A DNA stretch of 64,000 nt from Motiliproteus sp036961355 (GCA_036961355.1 JBALVL010000013.1:1-64000), one strand, 5' to 3'; positions 50,477 to 60,508 are shown, numbered from the stretch's first letter. The notes: generated by a model not told the origin, from the letters alone. Translations and numbers: made by a program.

Positions 50477-51232
50477 TTAGCTGTAGAGTGATTTGCCGCC
50501 ATCGACGGCAATGATCTGGCCGGTGATATAGCGCTGTTGCGCCAGAAAGATAACCGTATCGGCAATATCATCCGGTGTGCCATACCGACCTAACAATGTT
50601 TTATCCAATGCTTGCTGCTCGGCGGCGGGGTCTCGTTTGGCAGCGCCTTCCGGCGGCAGGATCGGGCCCGGAGCGACACCGTTAACGCGTATCAATGGGG
50701 CAAGCTCTTTGGCCAGGCTCTGGGTCAACATCGCCAGCCCCGCTTTGGCTATTGAATAGGCGGAGAAACCCTGCAGCGGCCGCTGTGCATGGACATCGAC
50801 AATGTTGATGATGGTGCCTTGATGTTGGCGTAGCGGCTTAATCAGGGCTTTGGCCAACCATAAGGGTGCTTTCAGGTTGCTGCCGATCAGGTCGTGCCAC
50901 TGGCTCTCTTCCAGTGACTCGAGTGGGGTCGGATAGAAGGTTGAGGCGTTATTGATCAACAGGTCTATTCGGTTCCAGTGGTATTGCGTCTGCTCGGCAA
51001 GCTGCTCAACTTGTCGGCTATCGGTCAGGTCGGCTTGCAGGCAATAAGCGCTGGCTGGCGATTGATGGTTGAGTTCGGCCGCCAATTGCTCAGCGTCGTT
51101 GTGTGAGCGGTGGTAATGGATCAGTACCCGGTAGCCCTGTTGGTGTAGTCGGCGGGCCAGGCAGGCACCAATCCGGCGAGCGGCACCGGTGATTAAAGCG
51201 ACCGGGCTGTTGTGATCGTGCAGTGGTTTCAT
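50477..51232 (-). CDS. folM: Pteridine reductase (SDR family)
   Basis: The 251-residue short-chain dehydrogenase has the NADP-binding TGAARRIGACLARRLHQQG, LLINNASTFYP, the catalytic YSIAKAGLAM and a GPILPPEG loop. The ARRIG in the nucleotide loop is typical of pteridine reductases such as FolM, which reduces dihydrofolate/dihydromonapterin. Its neighbours folB and folK support a pterin role. Confidence 0.85.
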   Translation of the reverse strand: MKPLHDHNSPVALITGAARRIGACLARRLHQQGYRVLIHYHRSHNDAEQLAAELNHQSPASAYCLQADLTDSRQVEQLAEQTQYHWNRIDLLINNASTFYPTPLESLEESQWHDLIGSNLKAPLWLAKALIKPLRQHQGTIINIVDVHAQRPLQGFSAYSIAKAGLAMLTQSLAKELAPLIRVNGVAPGPILPPEGAAKRDPAAEQQALDKTLLGRYGTPDDIADTVIFLAQQRYITGQIIAVDGGKSLYS

Positions 51233-51261
51233 GGTGCCGCCTTTGCGGTGATTGACGCGGG

Positions 51262-52458
51262 TTAGTCTGTCGTTTGCGGATGCAAAAGCTGCTCGACTGT
51301 TGTGTACTGCCGACGTTGTAGCTCCTGCCCCAGTTTCGCCCCCTTAAACCCTTCATTGACCAGTTGGCGAGGTTGGATAGCGCCGATCTGCGCGATCAGT
51401 TGCTCAAGCGCGTTGGCGCTGGCCAGCAGTTTCTCTGAGTCATCGCCGGCAATTGCTCGGCAGCCCTCGATAAAAGGGGTAAGCCGCTCGGGCCGACGTT
51501 GCAGGTCCAGCCCTTGATAGAGTGTCATCACGCTCGCCGCGGTGAGGGGTTGTTGCAGCAGTTGATGAAAGCGCCATAGCAATGTCGCCGCTTCGCGAAA
51601 GTGCTTTGGGATTTTGAGTCGCTGGTGTAACTGTTCCAGCGCTTCAAGGCTGTCGGTGATATGGCAGAAGGTTGCCCAGCGCACCGCAGCATCGTTACTG
51701 AAGGAGCAGGCTCCGATTAGGGCGTTGATCGCGACAGCGTGGGGTGTTTCAAGATCGGTTGCAAGGTCGGTTTCGGGGTCAGTTACAGGATCGGTTTCGG
51801 GCTCTGCTTCAGGATCCAGGTCCAACGCTAGCTCTGGCATCAGCGCCTTGAGTGCACCACAACGTGCCAGCGTGATGAAAAAATGTTGCGGATTCGGTTC
51901 CTGTAGCGCCCGTTCGGTCTCTTTCCAGACCCGTTCTGCCGACAGCGCAAGCAGCTCGCCGCTGAGGCTCAGGCGCTGCATCAGTGCCAATGTTTCGGGC
52001 GCAATAGTAAAGCCGAGATGGTGGAAGCGCGCCAGAAAACGCGCTACCCGTAACACCCGTAGCGGATCTTCGGCAAAAGCCGGTGAGACGTGGCGAAAGA
52101 GCCGCTGTTGCAGATCTTGCTGACCGTGGTAGGGGTCGTATAACCGACCTTGGTCATCCTCGGCGATAGCATTGATGGTCAAATCACGGCGCAGTAAGTC
52201 TTGCTCAAGTGTGACATCCGCTGCCGCATGAAACTGAAAGCCGCCGTAGCCCTGTCCACTCTTACGTTCGGTTCTGGCTAGCGCGTACTCTTCATGGCTG
52301 TCGGGGTGCAGAAATACCGGGAAATCTTTGCCGACCGGCTGGAACCCCAGATTTAACATCTCGCTGGCATCAGTGCCGACCACCACCCAGTCACGATCGT
52401 AGACATCGATGCCGAGCAGCCGGTCGCGTACGGCTCCGCCAACCAGATATATCTGCAT
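51262..52458 (-). CDS. cca: CCA tRNA nucleotidyltransferase (HD motif lost)
   Basis: The 398-residue product adds or repairs the 3' CCA of tRNA. The head domain is intact: YLVGGAVRDRLLG, the DVYDRDWVVVG metal site, RRDLTINAIA and DPLRVLRVARFLARF. In the C-terminal half, where the E. coli enzyme has HDLGKG, this one has FCHITDSLEA, and a run of DPET/DPVT-like acidic repeats (about 226-246) replaces part of the domain. The phosphohydrolase activity is therefore probably lost. ATG at 52458 gives the standard start. It starts next to the glpE stop. Confidence 0.92.
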   Translation of the reverse strand: MQIYLVGGAVRDRLLGIDVYDRDWVVVGTDASEMLNLGFQPVGKDFPVFLHPDSHEEYALARTERKSGQGYGGFQFHAAADVTLEQDLLRRDLTINAIAEDDQGRLYDPYHGQQDLQQRLFRHVSPAFAEDPLRVLRVARFLARFHHLGFTIAPETLALMQRLSLSGELLALSAERVWKETERALQEPNPQHFFITLARCGALKALMPELALDLDPEAEPETDPVTDPETDLATDLETPHAVAINALIGACSFSNDAAVRWATFCHITDSLEALEQLHQRLKIPKHFREAATLLWRFHQLLQQPLTAASVMTLYQGLDLQRRPERLTPFIEGCRAIAGDDSEKLLASANALEQLIAQIGAIQPRQLVNEGFKGAKLGQELQRRQYTTVEQLLHPQTTD

Positions 52459-52460
52459 CC

Positions 52461-52793
52461 CTAGTCCGCCGTGTCGGTACGGATGCACTGTTGCGGGAAC
52501 TGTTGCTGCCAGGCTTCGTAGCCACCGGCCAGGCTGTACACCTGATCAAATCCGCGTTCGATCATGAACTGGGCTGCCGACTGGCTACTGAACCCATGAA
52601 AACAAACCAGCACGAGTGGTGCGTCAAGATCGGCATCGTCGATAAACTGCTGCAGATTTTGGTTGTCGAGGTGTTGGGCGTTGGGAATATGGCCGTTGTC
52701 ATAGCTGTCAGGGTCGCGGATATCAGCAACGGCAGCGCCTTCGTTGATCAGCTGTTGAGCCTGTTGGCAGTCGATCTGTTGGAACTCGGTCAT
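52461..52793 (-). CDS. glpE: Thiosulfate sulfurtransferase GlpE-like rhodanese
   Basis: The 110-residue single-domain rhodanese has the active-site loop VCFHGFSSQ with the catalytic Cys, VADIRDPDSYDNGHIPNA and SLAGGYEAWQQQFP, closely matching E. coli GlpE (108 residues). It moves sulfur from thiosulfate to cyanide or thioredoxin. Stop is 2 bp before the cca start codon. Confidence 0.92.
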   Translation of the reverse strand: MTEFQQIDCQQAQQLINEGAAVADIRDPDSYDNGHIPNAQHLDNQNLQQFIDDADLDAPLVLVCFHGFSSQSAAQFMIERGFDQVYSLAGGYEAWQQQFPQQCIRTDTAD

Positions 52794-52905
52794 ACGAACA
52801 CCTTACCGTAGTGGTTGTATCTATTGATCAAAAAAGCGCGAGAGGATGTGATCGATTGTAGAGTAGCTGGCAATCTTGCTGTCCTCGTTCCAGCACCCAT
52901 GTCGC

Positions 52906-53721
52906 TCAAGCGTAACCAGGGCTAATGATGCTGAATAACTGTTGATCCTCAAGTCGTAACGCAGTCAACGCGCCGCCCCAGACACAGCCGGTATCGAGTG
53001 CAAACACATTGGCGGTGCCAGTCTTGCCTTCCAACGAGGCCCAGTGGCCAAACAGAATTCGCTGGTTAGCGGTCTTGCGATTATTGAAGCTGTACCAAGG
53101 GGAGAAGCCGGGGGGGAGTTTGCTCGGGTTGCCTTTGGTGGTTAGTTCCAGTTCGCCGGAGTGGCTGCAAAAACGCATCCGGGTAAAGTAATTGGTTATC
53201 ATCCGGTAGCGATGCCAGCTGGTCAGCGTGTCGCTCCATGCGGCAGGTTGGTTGCCATACATCTGAGCAAAGAACTCACAAGCCTGATCGCCGCGAATAA
53301 TGGCTTCAACTTCAGCGGCCCGGGCCAGTGCGGTGTTTAGATCCCAGTGGGGGGGGATGCCCGCGTGAACCATGACGTAGTCGAGTGTTGCGTCATGGTG
53401 TAGCAACGGTTGCTGGCGTAACCACTGGATCAGTTGTTCGCGATCGGGAGCCTTGAGAATCTCATCGAAGGTATCGTAACGGCCAGCCTGTTTTTGCTCG
53501 AATGCAATCGCTAGCAGGTGCAGATCGTGGTTACCCTGAACCACGATGGCCTGATCGCCAAGTTGCTCGACAAAGCGCAGTGTATCAAGTGAATCGGGAC
53601 CGCGATTGACGAGATCGCCGGTTAGCCATAAACGGTCATCGTTGCCAAAGGCGACCTTATCCAGTAACGCTTTCAGCTCATTCAGGCATCCCTGAAGGTC
53701 TCCGACTGCATAGGTTGCCAT
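52906..53721 (-). CDS. apaH: Bis(5'-nucleosyl)-tetraphosphatase ApaH
   Basis: The 271-residue metallophosphatase splits Ap4A to two ADP and removes NpnN caps from RNA. It has the motifs GDLQGC, GDLVNRGPDS and GNHDLH of the family. It lies downstream of apaG and rsmA in the usual lptD-surA-pdxA-rsmA-apaG-apaH order. Confidence 0.97.
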   Translation of the reverse strand: MATYAVGDLQGCLNELKALLDKVAFGNDDRLWLTGDLVNRGPDSLDTLRFVEQLGDQAIVVQGNHDLHLLAIAFEQKQAGRYDTFDEILKAPDREQLIQWLRQQPLLHHDATLDYVMVHAGIPPHWDLNTALARAAEVEAIIRGDQACEFFAQMYGNQPAAWSDTLTSWHRYRMITNYFTRMRFCSHSGELELTTKGNPSKLPPGFSPWYSFNNRKTANQRILFGHWASLEGKTGTANVFALDTGCVWGGALTALRLEDQQLFSIISPGYA

Positions 53722-53786
53722 AGTTTACAGGCCTTGCTGTTGATGAAGAGTATGGGTGGGGCGTATATGCGAAGCGTAATTGATGG

Positions 53787-54191
53787 TCAGTGCAGCGCGT
53801 GCGGCAGCGCCAGCGTGAACGGGTCGATCGGACTGCGGAACTGCTCACCCGACTCGGTCCGCATCACATAATAACCTTCCATCATGCCCACCTGTGAAGG
53901 TAGCACTGTACCACTGGTGTAGCTGAAGCTCTCGCCGGGGGCTATCTCGGGCTGCTCGCCAACTACCCCCTGCCCTTGAACTTCTTGAGTATGCTGGTCG
54001 CCGTCGGTGATTCGCCAATACCGGCTCAATAGCTTGATCCCCTCCGCACCCGTGTTGCTGATGGTGATGTGGTAGGAGAAGACGAAGCGCTGGTTGTCCG
54101 GGTCGGATTGGTGATCGAGATAGTTAGTCTCTACCTGGATGTCGACAGGATTGTTGGCGCTGGTTTCGCTGTCTTCGACTAAGATGCTCAT
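53787..54191 (-). CDS. apaG: ApaG protein
   Basis: The 134-residue product is ApaG, a fibronectin-III-like protein of unclear function: ETNYLDHQSDPDNQRFVFSYHITISN, then LLSRYWRITDGD, VQGQGVVGEQPEIAPGESFSYTSG, and MEGYYVMRTE. It overlaps the rsmA stop by 3 bases (ATG in ATGA order), so translation is coupled. Confidence 0.96.
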   Translation of the reverse strand: MSILVEDSETSANNPVDIQVETNYLDHQSDPDNQRFVFSYHITISNTGAEGIKLLSRYWRITDGDQHTQEVQGQGVVGEQPEIAPGESFSYTSGTVLPSQVGMMEGYYVMRTESGEQFRSPIDPFTLALPHALH

Positions 54192-55066
54192 GAACGGCGC
54201 TCCGGATTTTTTTGTTGGGACTGATCTTCTGTTGGCGCTGTCTTCGACGGCTGGGCTGTCTCTGTCTGCATTCGTGTATAGCAGTTAGCCATCTGCACAA
54301 ATTCTAATAAGGATAGCTTTTCCGGGCGTAGTCCAGGATCGATCCCCAGTGCTTCAATTGACTCAACCGGCAGCACTTTCTTGAGGTTATTACGCAGGGT
54401 TTTTCGGCGTTGGCCAAAAGCGACTCGCACCACCATCGCAAAGTCATCGACATTATCTGCCGGATGCGGGGGTTCGGCGTAGGGACGCAATTTAACAATT
54501 GCAGAATCTACTTTGGGCTTGGGGTCGAACGCTTCGGGGCTGACCAGAAACAGCGATGAAACTTCGCAGTAGTATTGCGTCATGATGCCAAGGCGGCCGT
54601 AAGCGCTGTCGCCGGGCAGTGCGGCCAGCCGGTCAACCACCTCCTTTTGCAGCATGAAGTACATATCCTCAAACAGGCCGCTGTAGCTGAGCAGATGGAA
54701 TATCAGCGGTGTTGAGATGTTATAGGGCAGGTTGCCGACAACGCGAAGAGGGCGTTGATCCTCGGCCAGAGAGGCAAAGTCAAACTTTAGCGCATCAGCC
54801 TGATGGATCGATAACTTGTCGCCGTAACTCGCGAACTGACGTTGTAGTTTGGGGATCAGGTCACGATCGAGCTCGACAACATCGAGCTCGCCGCAACCAG
54901 CCAGAAGTTCTTCGGTCAGAGCACCCAGCCCCGGGCCGATCTCTACCAGGTGTTGGCCCGGCTTAGGGTGTATCGCGCGGATGATGCTACGGATGACACC
55001 CTGATCGTGGAGGAAGTTTTGGCCGAAGCGTTTACGGGCCTGATGGCTCTGTGGAGAGTTCTTCAT
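54188..55066 (-). CDS. rsmA: 16S rRNA dimethyladenosine transferase RsmA (KsgA)
   Basis: The 292-residue product dimethylates A1518 and A1519 of 16S rRNA. It starts with KRFGQNFLHD, has the SAM loop EIGPGLGALTEEL and the catalytic NLPYNIST. The C-terminal 30 residues are a Gln/Thr/Ser-rich extension beyond the usual end. ATG at 55066 gives the family N-terminus; the longer open frame before it is not supported. Confidence 0.96.
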   Translation of the reverse strand: MKNSPQSHQARKRFGQNFLHDQGVIRSIIRAIHPKPGQHLVEIGPGLGALTEELLAGCGELDVVELDRDLIPKLQRQFASYGDKLSIHQADALKFDFASLAEDQRPLRVVGNLPYNISTPLIFHLLSYSGLFEDMYFMLQKEVVDRLAALPGDSAYGRLGIMTQYYCEVSSLFLVSPEAFDPKPKVDSAIVKLRPYAEPPHPADNVDDFAMVVRVAFGQRRKTLRNNLKKVLPVESIEALGIDPGLRPEKLSLLEFVQMANCYTRMQTETAQPSKTAPTEDQSQQKNPERRS

Positions 55067-55193
55067 GAAATACCTGTGTTTAGCGGCGCACCTTGCTTGA
55101 AGGTGCAGGCGCTTTAAGAAATATGGTCGTATTGGCGGTTGTCGATTTAGATACCGGATATAGCGCCAAACTATTGATCTGTTGTCTGAGAGT

Positions 55194-56222
55194 TTATCGT
55201 GAAGTGTTAGTTCCGGCCATCTGTGCCGCATAAACGATAGCAGTGGCCAAACTGCCGCAATCGGCATTGCCACTGCCCGCCAGATCGAGAGCCGTGCCGT
55301 GGTCAACCGAGGTGCGGATTATCGGCATTCCTAAGGTGATGTTGACCGCGTTGCCAAACCCCTTGTGCTTGAGAACGGGTAAACCTTGATCGTGGTACAT
55401 CGCCAGTACGGCGTCGCCACGCTCAAGCTGGTGTGGCGTGAATAGCGTATCGGCGGGTAACGGGCCGATCAGGTTTAACCCTTCGCGTCGCAGCTGTTCG
55501 AGGGTTGGTTCAATCACTTGCTGCTCTTCCAGACCCAGGTGGCCACCTTCACCGGCGTGCGGATTGAGACCGCACACCAAGATGCGGGGTTGGTCGATGC
55601 CAAAGCGGTGACGCAGATCGTGATCCAAAATACGGCTGATCTGTTGTAATCGTTGTGGCGTTATCGCTGCTGATACTTGCGATAACGGTAGGTGAGTGGT
55701 AACCAGAGCGACCCGTAACCCCTCGCAAGCGAGCATCATCACAACCTGTTCGCTGCCGGTTAATTCCATCAAGAATTCGGTATGGCCGCTAAACGGCGTG
55801 CCGGCGTCGTTGATGACCGCTTTGTGAACCGGTGCGGTGACCAGGGCGTCGAAGGTGCCATCGAGGCACCCTTGCGCGGCACAGGTTAACGTTTCCAGTA
55901 CATAGGCCGCGTTGGCACGATTGAGTTGTCCTGCCACGGTAGGCTCCGCCAGTGGCCGGTGCAGTATGAAGAGCTCTCCGGGTTTACTGGGGCGGGGAGG
56001 TTGCGCGGGATTGAATGCGGTGAGCGTAATTGGCAGACCAAGCTGTTCAGCACGCTGCTGCATCATATCCGCGTCAGCGATGACCACCAGTTGCTGGGAC
56101 TGCGACCGTTGCGCTAGTTGAATGCACAGGTCCGGCCCGATGCCGGCCGGTTCACCGGCGCTGATGGCCAAACGGTAGCAGGATGACTGCTCACTGCCGG
56201 GTAATGTAGGCTGATTAGGCAT
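55194..56222 (-). CDS. pdxA: 4-hydroxythreonine-4-phosphate dehydrogenase PdxA
   Basis: The 342-residue product oxidises 4-phosphohydroxy-L-threonine in vitamin B6 synthesis. Family blocks are ISAGEPAGIGPDL, the metal site FSGHTEFLMELTG, CGLNPHAGEGGHLG and YHDQGLPVLKHKGFGNAVN. ATG at 56222 does not overlap surA; the longer frame does. It lies between surA and rsmA. Confidence 0.96.
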   Translation of the reverse strand: MPNQPTLPGSEQSSCYRLAISAGEPAGIGPDLCIQLAQRSQSQQLVVIADADMMQQRAEQLGLPITLTAFNPAQPPRPSKPGELFILHRPLAEPTVAGQLNRANAAYVLETLTCAAQGCLDGTFDALVTAPVHKAVINDAGTPFSGHTEFLMELTGSEQVVMMLACEGLRVALVTTHLPLSQVSAAITPQRLQQISRILDHDLRHRFGIDQPRILVCGLNPHAGEGGHLGLEEQQVIEPTLEQLRREGLNLIGPLPADTLFTPHQLERGDAVLAMYHDQGLPVLKHKGFGNAVNITLGMPIIRTSVDHGTALDLAGSGNADCGSLATAIVYAAQMAGTNTSR

Positions 56223-56250
56223 ATTGTCGCTCGGCAGCAGGCAGGGTCGG

Positions 56251-57555
56251 TTACTGCTTGATCTCAATGTAGGCTTGGGCGTGAATTTCACGTAGCCAGT
56301 TAGTAAGGCTTTCGGAGAATTTACGCTTGCGGATTGATTCGCGAGCTTCGTTCTTCAAAATTTGTTGGCCAAAATCTTGTTTGCGGCGTTCGGTGACTTC
56401 CAGAATATGCCAGCCGAACTGGCTTTTGAACGGTTGACTAACCTGGCCAATCGTACTGTTCTGGAACACCTCTTCAAATTCAGGAACCATCTGGCCGGGC
56501 ATAGTCCAGCCAACATCACCGCCGTTGCTGCCGCTACCGGGGTCGTCGCTGTACTGTTTGGCGAGGATGGCGAAATCATCGCCGTTGCCGATGCGCTGGC
56601 GGATGTTATCGATCAGTGCTTTGGCTTCTTGATCGGAGCGGATTTCGCTGGGTTTGATCAGAATATGACGGACCTTGGTTTGGTCGATCAGTTGTTGTTG
56701 ACCACCTTGGCGATCAACGACTTTCAGGATATGTAAGCCACCGCCCATTCGGAAAGGCGGGGTTATCTCACCATTCTTTAAGGCTTCTACTGCGGCGGCC
56801 GCGACTTCCGGAAGTTCGGATGGCTTGCGCCAACCGATGTCTCCGCCCTTCAGGGCTTCAAGACTTTTTGAAACCGCGATGGCCATGGCGCTGAAATCGG
56901 CACCGTTGAGTAACTCTTGGTAGGTCTGGTCAACCTGTTGTTGGGCCTCGTTCAGTTGTTCTGGACTGGCTCCGCTAGGAACCGGGATCATAATATGAGC
57001 CAGCTGTAATCGGGGTTCGGAGCTTTTACGGCCTTGTTCGGAGGCTAGGAAATTGTCGATCTCCTGGTCGGAGATGTGAATGCGCTGGTTAACCCGACGA
57101 TTTTGCACCTGGCGGATTAGCATTTCAGTGCGGATCTGTTGGCGAACTTCGAGGTAATTCTGGCCATCCGCTTCAAGATTTTTCTTGAACTGGGTGAGCG
57201 ATAGTTGGTTGCTTTTAGCAATCCGCTCCAGCGTTTTGTTGAGCTCATCATCGGAGATTTGGATGCCGCTTTGATCCGCCAGTTTAAGCTGAATTCGATC
57301 GATGATCAGTTTTTCGAGAACCTGCTGGCGGAACACCTCAGCGTCAGGGAGCTGTGTTTTGCGATCAGCCAGCTGCTTGCGAATCACGGTACTGCGTCGC
57401 TCCAGTTCAGACTGAAGGATGATATCGTTATCGACAATGGCAACTACCCGGTCAAGTGAACGGGTTTCGGCCTGGCTGGTTACCGTGACCGATAACAGAC
57501 AAGCTAACATGGCTGGGAGTAGTCCGATACGGAGTCGGCGGACAGTGTTATTCAT
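56251..57555 (-). CDS. surA: Periplasmic peptidyl-prolyl isomerase/chaperone SurA
   Basis: The 434-residue product helps fold outer membrane proteins such as LptD. A signal peptide (about 1-29, ending TSQA) precedes the SurA N-domain (SLDRVVAIVDNDIILQSELE) and two parvulin domains (about 175-275 and 285-390, each with HIL and GGD motifs). ATG at 57555 is chosen; 57573 is an alternative. It overlaps the lptD end by 8 bases. Confidence 0.95.
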   Translation of the reverse strand: MNNTVRRLRIGLLPAMLACLLSVTVTSQAETRSLDRVVAIVDNDIILQSELERRSTVIRKQLADRKTQLPDAEVFRQQVLEKLIIDRIQLKLADQSGIQISDDELNKTLERIAKSNQLSLTQFKKNLEADGQNYLEVRQQIRTEMLIRQVQNRRVNQRIHISDQEIDNFLASEQGRKSSEPRLQLAHIMIPVPSGASPEQLNEAQQQVDQTYQELLNGADFSAMAIAVSKSLEALKGGDIGWRKPSELPEVAAAAVEALKNGEITPPFRMGGGLHILKVVDRQGGQQQLIDQTKVRHILIKPSEIRSDQEAKALIDNIRQRIGNGDDFAILAKQYSDDPGSGSNGGDVGWTMPGQMVPEFEEVFQNSTIGQVSQPFKSQFGWHILEVTERRKQDFGQQILKNEARESIRKRKFSESLTNWLREIHAQAYIEIKQ

Positions 57556-60322
57556 AATTACTACGCTCTTCATAACCGGAAATGTCTTTTAAGAAATGGT
57601 CGGCATCTGAGCCGCTGCTGCTACCGATCGCCGATGAATCGAGTCCACCCAGGCCCTTCAGGACGAACTGAAAAAAGATGGCTTCTTGCACTCGATCATC
57701 GCCGATGTCGTCGGTGACCCACTGGCGATAGGTGGTGCGGACCATCCAACAGCAGTTTTCGTATTCGAAGCCCGCGATAAGATCCAAACTTTCGTTGTTG
57801 ATCAGATCGTGTTGCCAGCGACCGAGCATACTCCACTGCGTTGACAGCGGCCAGATAGCGGTCAAATCGGTCTGCTCGACCTCGTCATCGGTGAAACGGT
57901 AGCTGAGGTTGGCTAAGTGGTCGATGTCGCTGCGATAGGCTAGTTTGAGGTTGCGGGTCAGGTTCTTGTTGGCACTACGATTCCACTCGGAGTCGGCGGT
58001 GATGCGGAAGCGATCGGTGACATTCCATAACCCTTCGGCAACTAGGTTTGAACGGGCTTCGGTCAGTGCCGGGTCGTTGGCGTCGAGTCGAACCTGGCGA
58101 TCTTTGAAGAAGTGGATCTGGCCGACACTAATATTGCCGCGCTCGCTGCCCCGATCGTCGAGTAGCCGGGAGGTCAGGCCGAGAGTGGCCTGTGATGTAT
58201 CACCGATGCGGTCGTAGCCGCTGAAGCGGTTATCACGAAATAGCTGGTTGAAGCCGAAAGCCGTCTCAGCAGAGTCAAAATTGGGCAGGTCGCTTTGGTC
58301 GGCAAAGGGCACCTCAAGTAGGAACAGGCGGGGTTCGAGCGTTTGGGTGTAGTCCTGGTCTTCGAAGTCGAACGGACGGTCGAAGTAGAGGCCGCTATCA
58401 AAGCTCAGGACCGGCAGTGTTCGCGAGGGAGCTTCGCTGGTGGTGGAGGGCTGGTTGCTGAGTTGGTATTCGGTGTGAATCAGCTTGATGCCCGGTTTTA
58501 GATATCCCCAAGGGCGGTCGTAACGGATATCCAAATCCGTCTCGAGGTGCGCTCGGGTACCGGTGCTTCGGTCGATGCCGGTAAAGTCGGTCGGATCACG
58601 GTCAAATTGGGTCAGATCGCTGAGCACATTAGCTCCGAATAAGTCGTAATCCAGATCCGGAGTCCAACTCAGACGCAAGGCCGGTATTTTTCGGTAAGGC
58701 CGGTCGGCGGCATCATCGATGGTTTGATAATCGTGCATCTGGGCGTCGAAGATCAAGTTCTGATCACGATAGTGCGCTTCGGCGAGCTGATCCAGATGCG
58801 ACTGCTCACTTAAATTCAAGTTGGTGCCCAGATCATCGAAGTAGTCACTGTCGCTGACGGAGGTATAGTCTAATGAGGTTGTCCAGTTCTTGGCCGGGGA
58901 ACCGCTGTGGTCGACGCCAAGTATCCAGCGTTTATCGCCATTTCTGTCTGCATCCTCGGGCATATAACCGAGCCCTAAGTCGAACGAGCCAAAGGTGTCG
59001 AGGTAGCGAAATTCATTTTCAATCATGCTGCCACGATCACCGATATGGCGAAATGTCAGTGTATCGTCATAGTTGGGCGCCAGATTGAAATAGTAGGGCT
59101 GAGTGTAGTCTATGCCGCCATTAGAGGTGAATCCTACCGTGGGGAACAAAAAACCCGACATCCGCGCGTTGGTGATCGGAAAGGTCATATAGGGGAGATA
59201 AAACACCGGCACATCCGCTAACCGTAACGTGGCGTGGGTTACCTCTCCCAAGCCGGTCTCCTTATGTAATACGATCTCACTGCCGCTAAGGCTCCATGAG
59301 GTGTTTTCTGGTTCGCAGCGGGTATAGGAGCCCTGAGAGATAATCAAGTCGTTACCACGGCGAACGATCTGCTCGGCTGAACCACGCAAGTGGCGCTGAT
59401 GAAACACGTACTGCGCTTTGTCGATAGTCGCTTCGCTAGACGCGGTATCAACCTGAGCGCGTTCGCCGAGCAACAAGATGCCGGGTTCACGGATCTGGAT
59501 CAGGCCGCTGAGCTCGGCCTGCTCGCTGGCATGGTTGAGCCGAGCCCGTTGACTGTAGGCTTGGCTGTTGCCTTTTTTCAGATGGATATCACCGAACAGT
59601 TCGGTGATTGAATCGTTAAGAGTGCGGCTGAAATCGGCCTGGATAGTGAAAGGCAGATCATCAGCATTGGCGAGGTCCGGATCGAAAGCCGGTTCGATGT
59701 AGCTGCCTTCGCAGTGTGACAATGGTGAGATGCCGCCTGGATTGGGGTACCAGTCCAAAAAGGCGTAGGGGGCCTGTTGGTAAAGCGCACTAGCTTCCTT
59801 TACCCCTTCCGGCGTCGACGATTCACGGTTGCTCTTTAACCACTGCTGACGGGCTTTCTCCTGTTCGCTAAGAACATGCGCTTCGGTGGCGTAAGCGGCA
59901 GGGTAGGTCAGTCGATAGCGATTATCGGCGGGATCAACCTCAATGCCGCTACGATCGGTTTTTTGCGACTCGATCTGTTTGGGGCCTTGTTGGCAGTTCC
60001 AGTCATCACCATCGGCGGTGCAGATCCAGGCCGAATCAGCATGCGAATAGCGTAATGCCTGTGCAGCGTTGAGCTGCGCATTGGAGATGCCAGCTTGGGA
60101 ACTGACTGCTTCAAAATCCGGAGCGTTAGCGGCAGTTGCCGGTGGTTGTCCGTTTGTTGACGATTGGGGCGCCGTAGATTCGGTGTTAGTGGGTTCGACG
60201 ATTGTTGGTTCGGTAACTGTAGATTCAGTAGCCGACGATTCGGCCGACACAGGGATACTGGGAACGATGAATGCAAAACAGAAGAGCAGCCCACACAGGC
60301 GGTTAATCGATGGGGCTGGCAT
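57548..60322 (-). CDS. lptD: LPS assembly outer membrane protein LptD
   Basis: The 924-residue product inserts lipopolysaccharide in the outer membrane with LptE. A signal peptide (about 1-26, ending VSA) is followed by a Ser/Thr/Pro/Glu-rich linker (about 28-70), the OstA beta-jellyroll (about 190-320) and the C-terminal beta-barrel (about 330-920). LptD Cys pairs are present near the linker and barrel end (CCWMVR). It is longer than the E. coli protein (784). Confidence 0.94.
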   Translation of the reverse strand: MPAPSINRLCGLLFCFAFIVPSIPVSAESSATESTVTEPTIVEPTNTESTAPQSSTNGQPPATAANAPDFEAVSSQAGISNAQLNAAQALRYSHADSAWICTADGDDWNCQQGPKQIESQKTDRSGIEVDPADNRYRLTYPAAYATEAHVLSEQEKARQQWLKSNRESSTPEGVKEASALYQQAPYAFLDWYPNPGGISPLSHCEGSYIEPAFDPDLANADDLPFTIQADFSRTLNDSITELFGDIHLKKGNSQAYSQRARLNHASEQAELSGLIQIREPGILLLGERAQVDTASSEATIDKAQYVFHQRHLRGSAEQIVRRGNDLIISQGSYTRCEPENTSWSLSGSEIVLHKETGLGEVTHATLRLADVPVFYLPYMTFPITNARMSGFLFPTVGFTSNGGIDYTQPYYFNLAPNYDDTLTFRHIGDRGSMIENEFRYLDTFGSFDLGLGYMPEDADRNGDKRWILGVDHSGSPAKNWTTSLDYTSVSDSDYFDDLGTNLNLSEQSHLDQLAEAHYRDQNLIFDAQMHDYQTIDDAADRPYRKIPALRLSWTPDLDYDLFGANVLSDLTQFDRDPTDFTGIDRSTGTRAHLETDLDIRYDRPWGYLKPGIKLIHTEYQLSNQPSTTSEAPSRTLPVLSFDSGLYFDRPFDFEDQDYTQTLEPRLFLLEVPFADQSDLPNFDSAETAFGFNQLFRDNRFSGYDRIGDTSQATLGLTSRLLDDRGSERGNISVGQIHFFKDRQVRLDANDPALTEARSNLVAEGLWNVTDRFRITADSEWNRSANKNLTRNLKLAYRSDIDHLANLSYRFTDDEVEQTDLTAIWPLSTQWSMLGRWQHDLINNESLDLIAGFEYENCCWMVRTTYRQWVTDDIGDDRVQEAIFFQFVLKGLGGLDSSAIGSSSGSDADHFLKDISGYEERSNYE

Positions 60323-60508
60323 GAGTGTGTTGAGGCTCCCTAAACTGCTCAGTAACCGGGGAGCATCTGCTACCCCTGTCCGTAGGTGTTGTCTTTCTTG
60401 TAAAATGTGCGCGGTGCGTCTCAACGCGGCAAATTTGGCCTGACTTCCGAATAGAGGATTGGGTCAGGCGTCGACCGAATTAGCACCACAGGATTTTCTG
60501 TGCTGGGC

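Noticed and set aside
51730..51825. Repeat array or mobile element inside cca
   Set aside because: The repeats are in-frame acidic codons within an intact gene, not a separate element.
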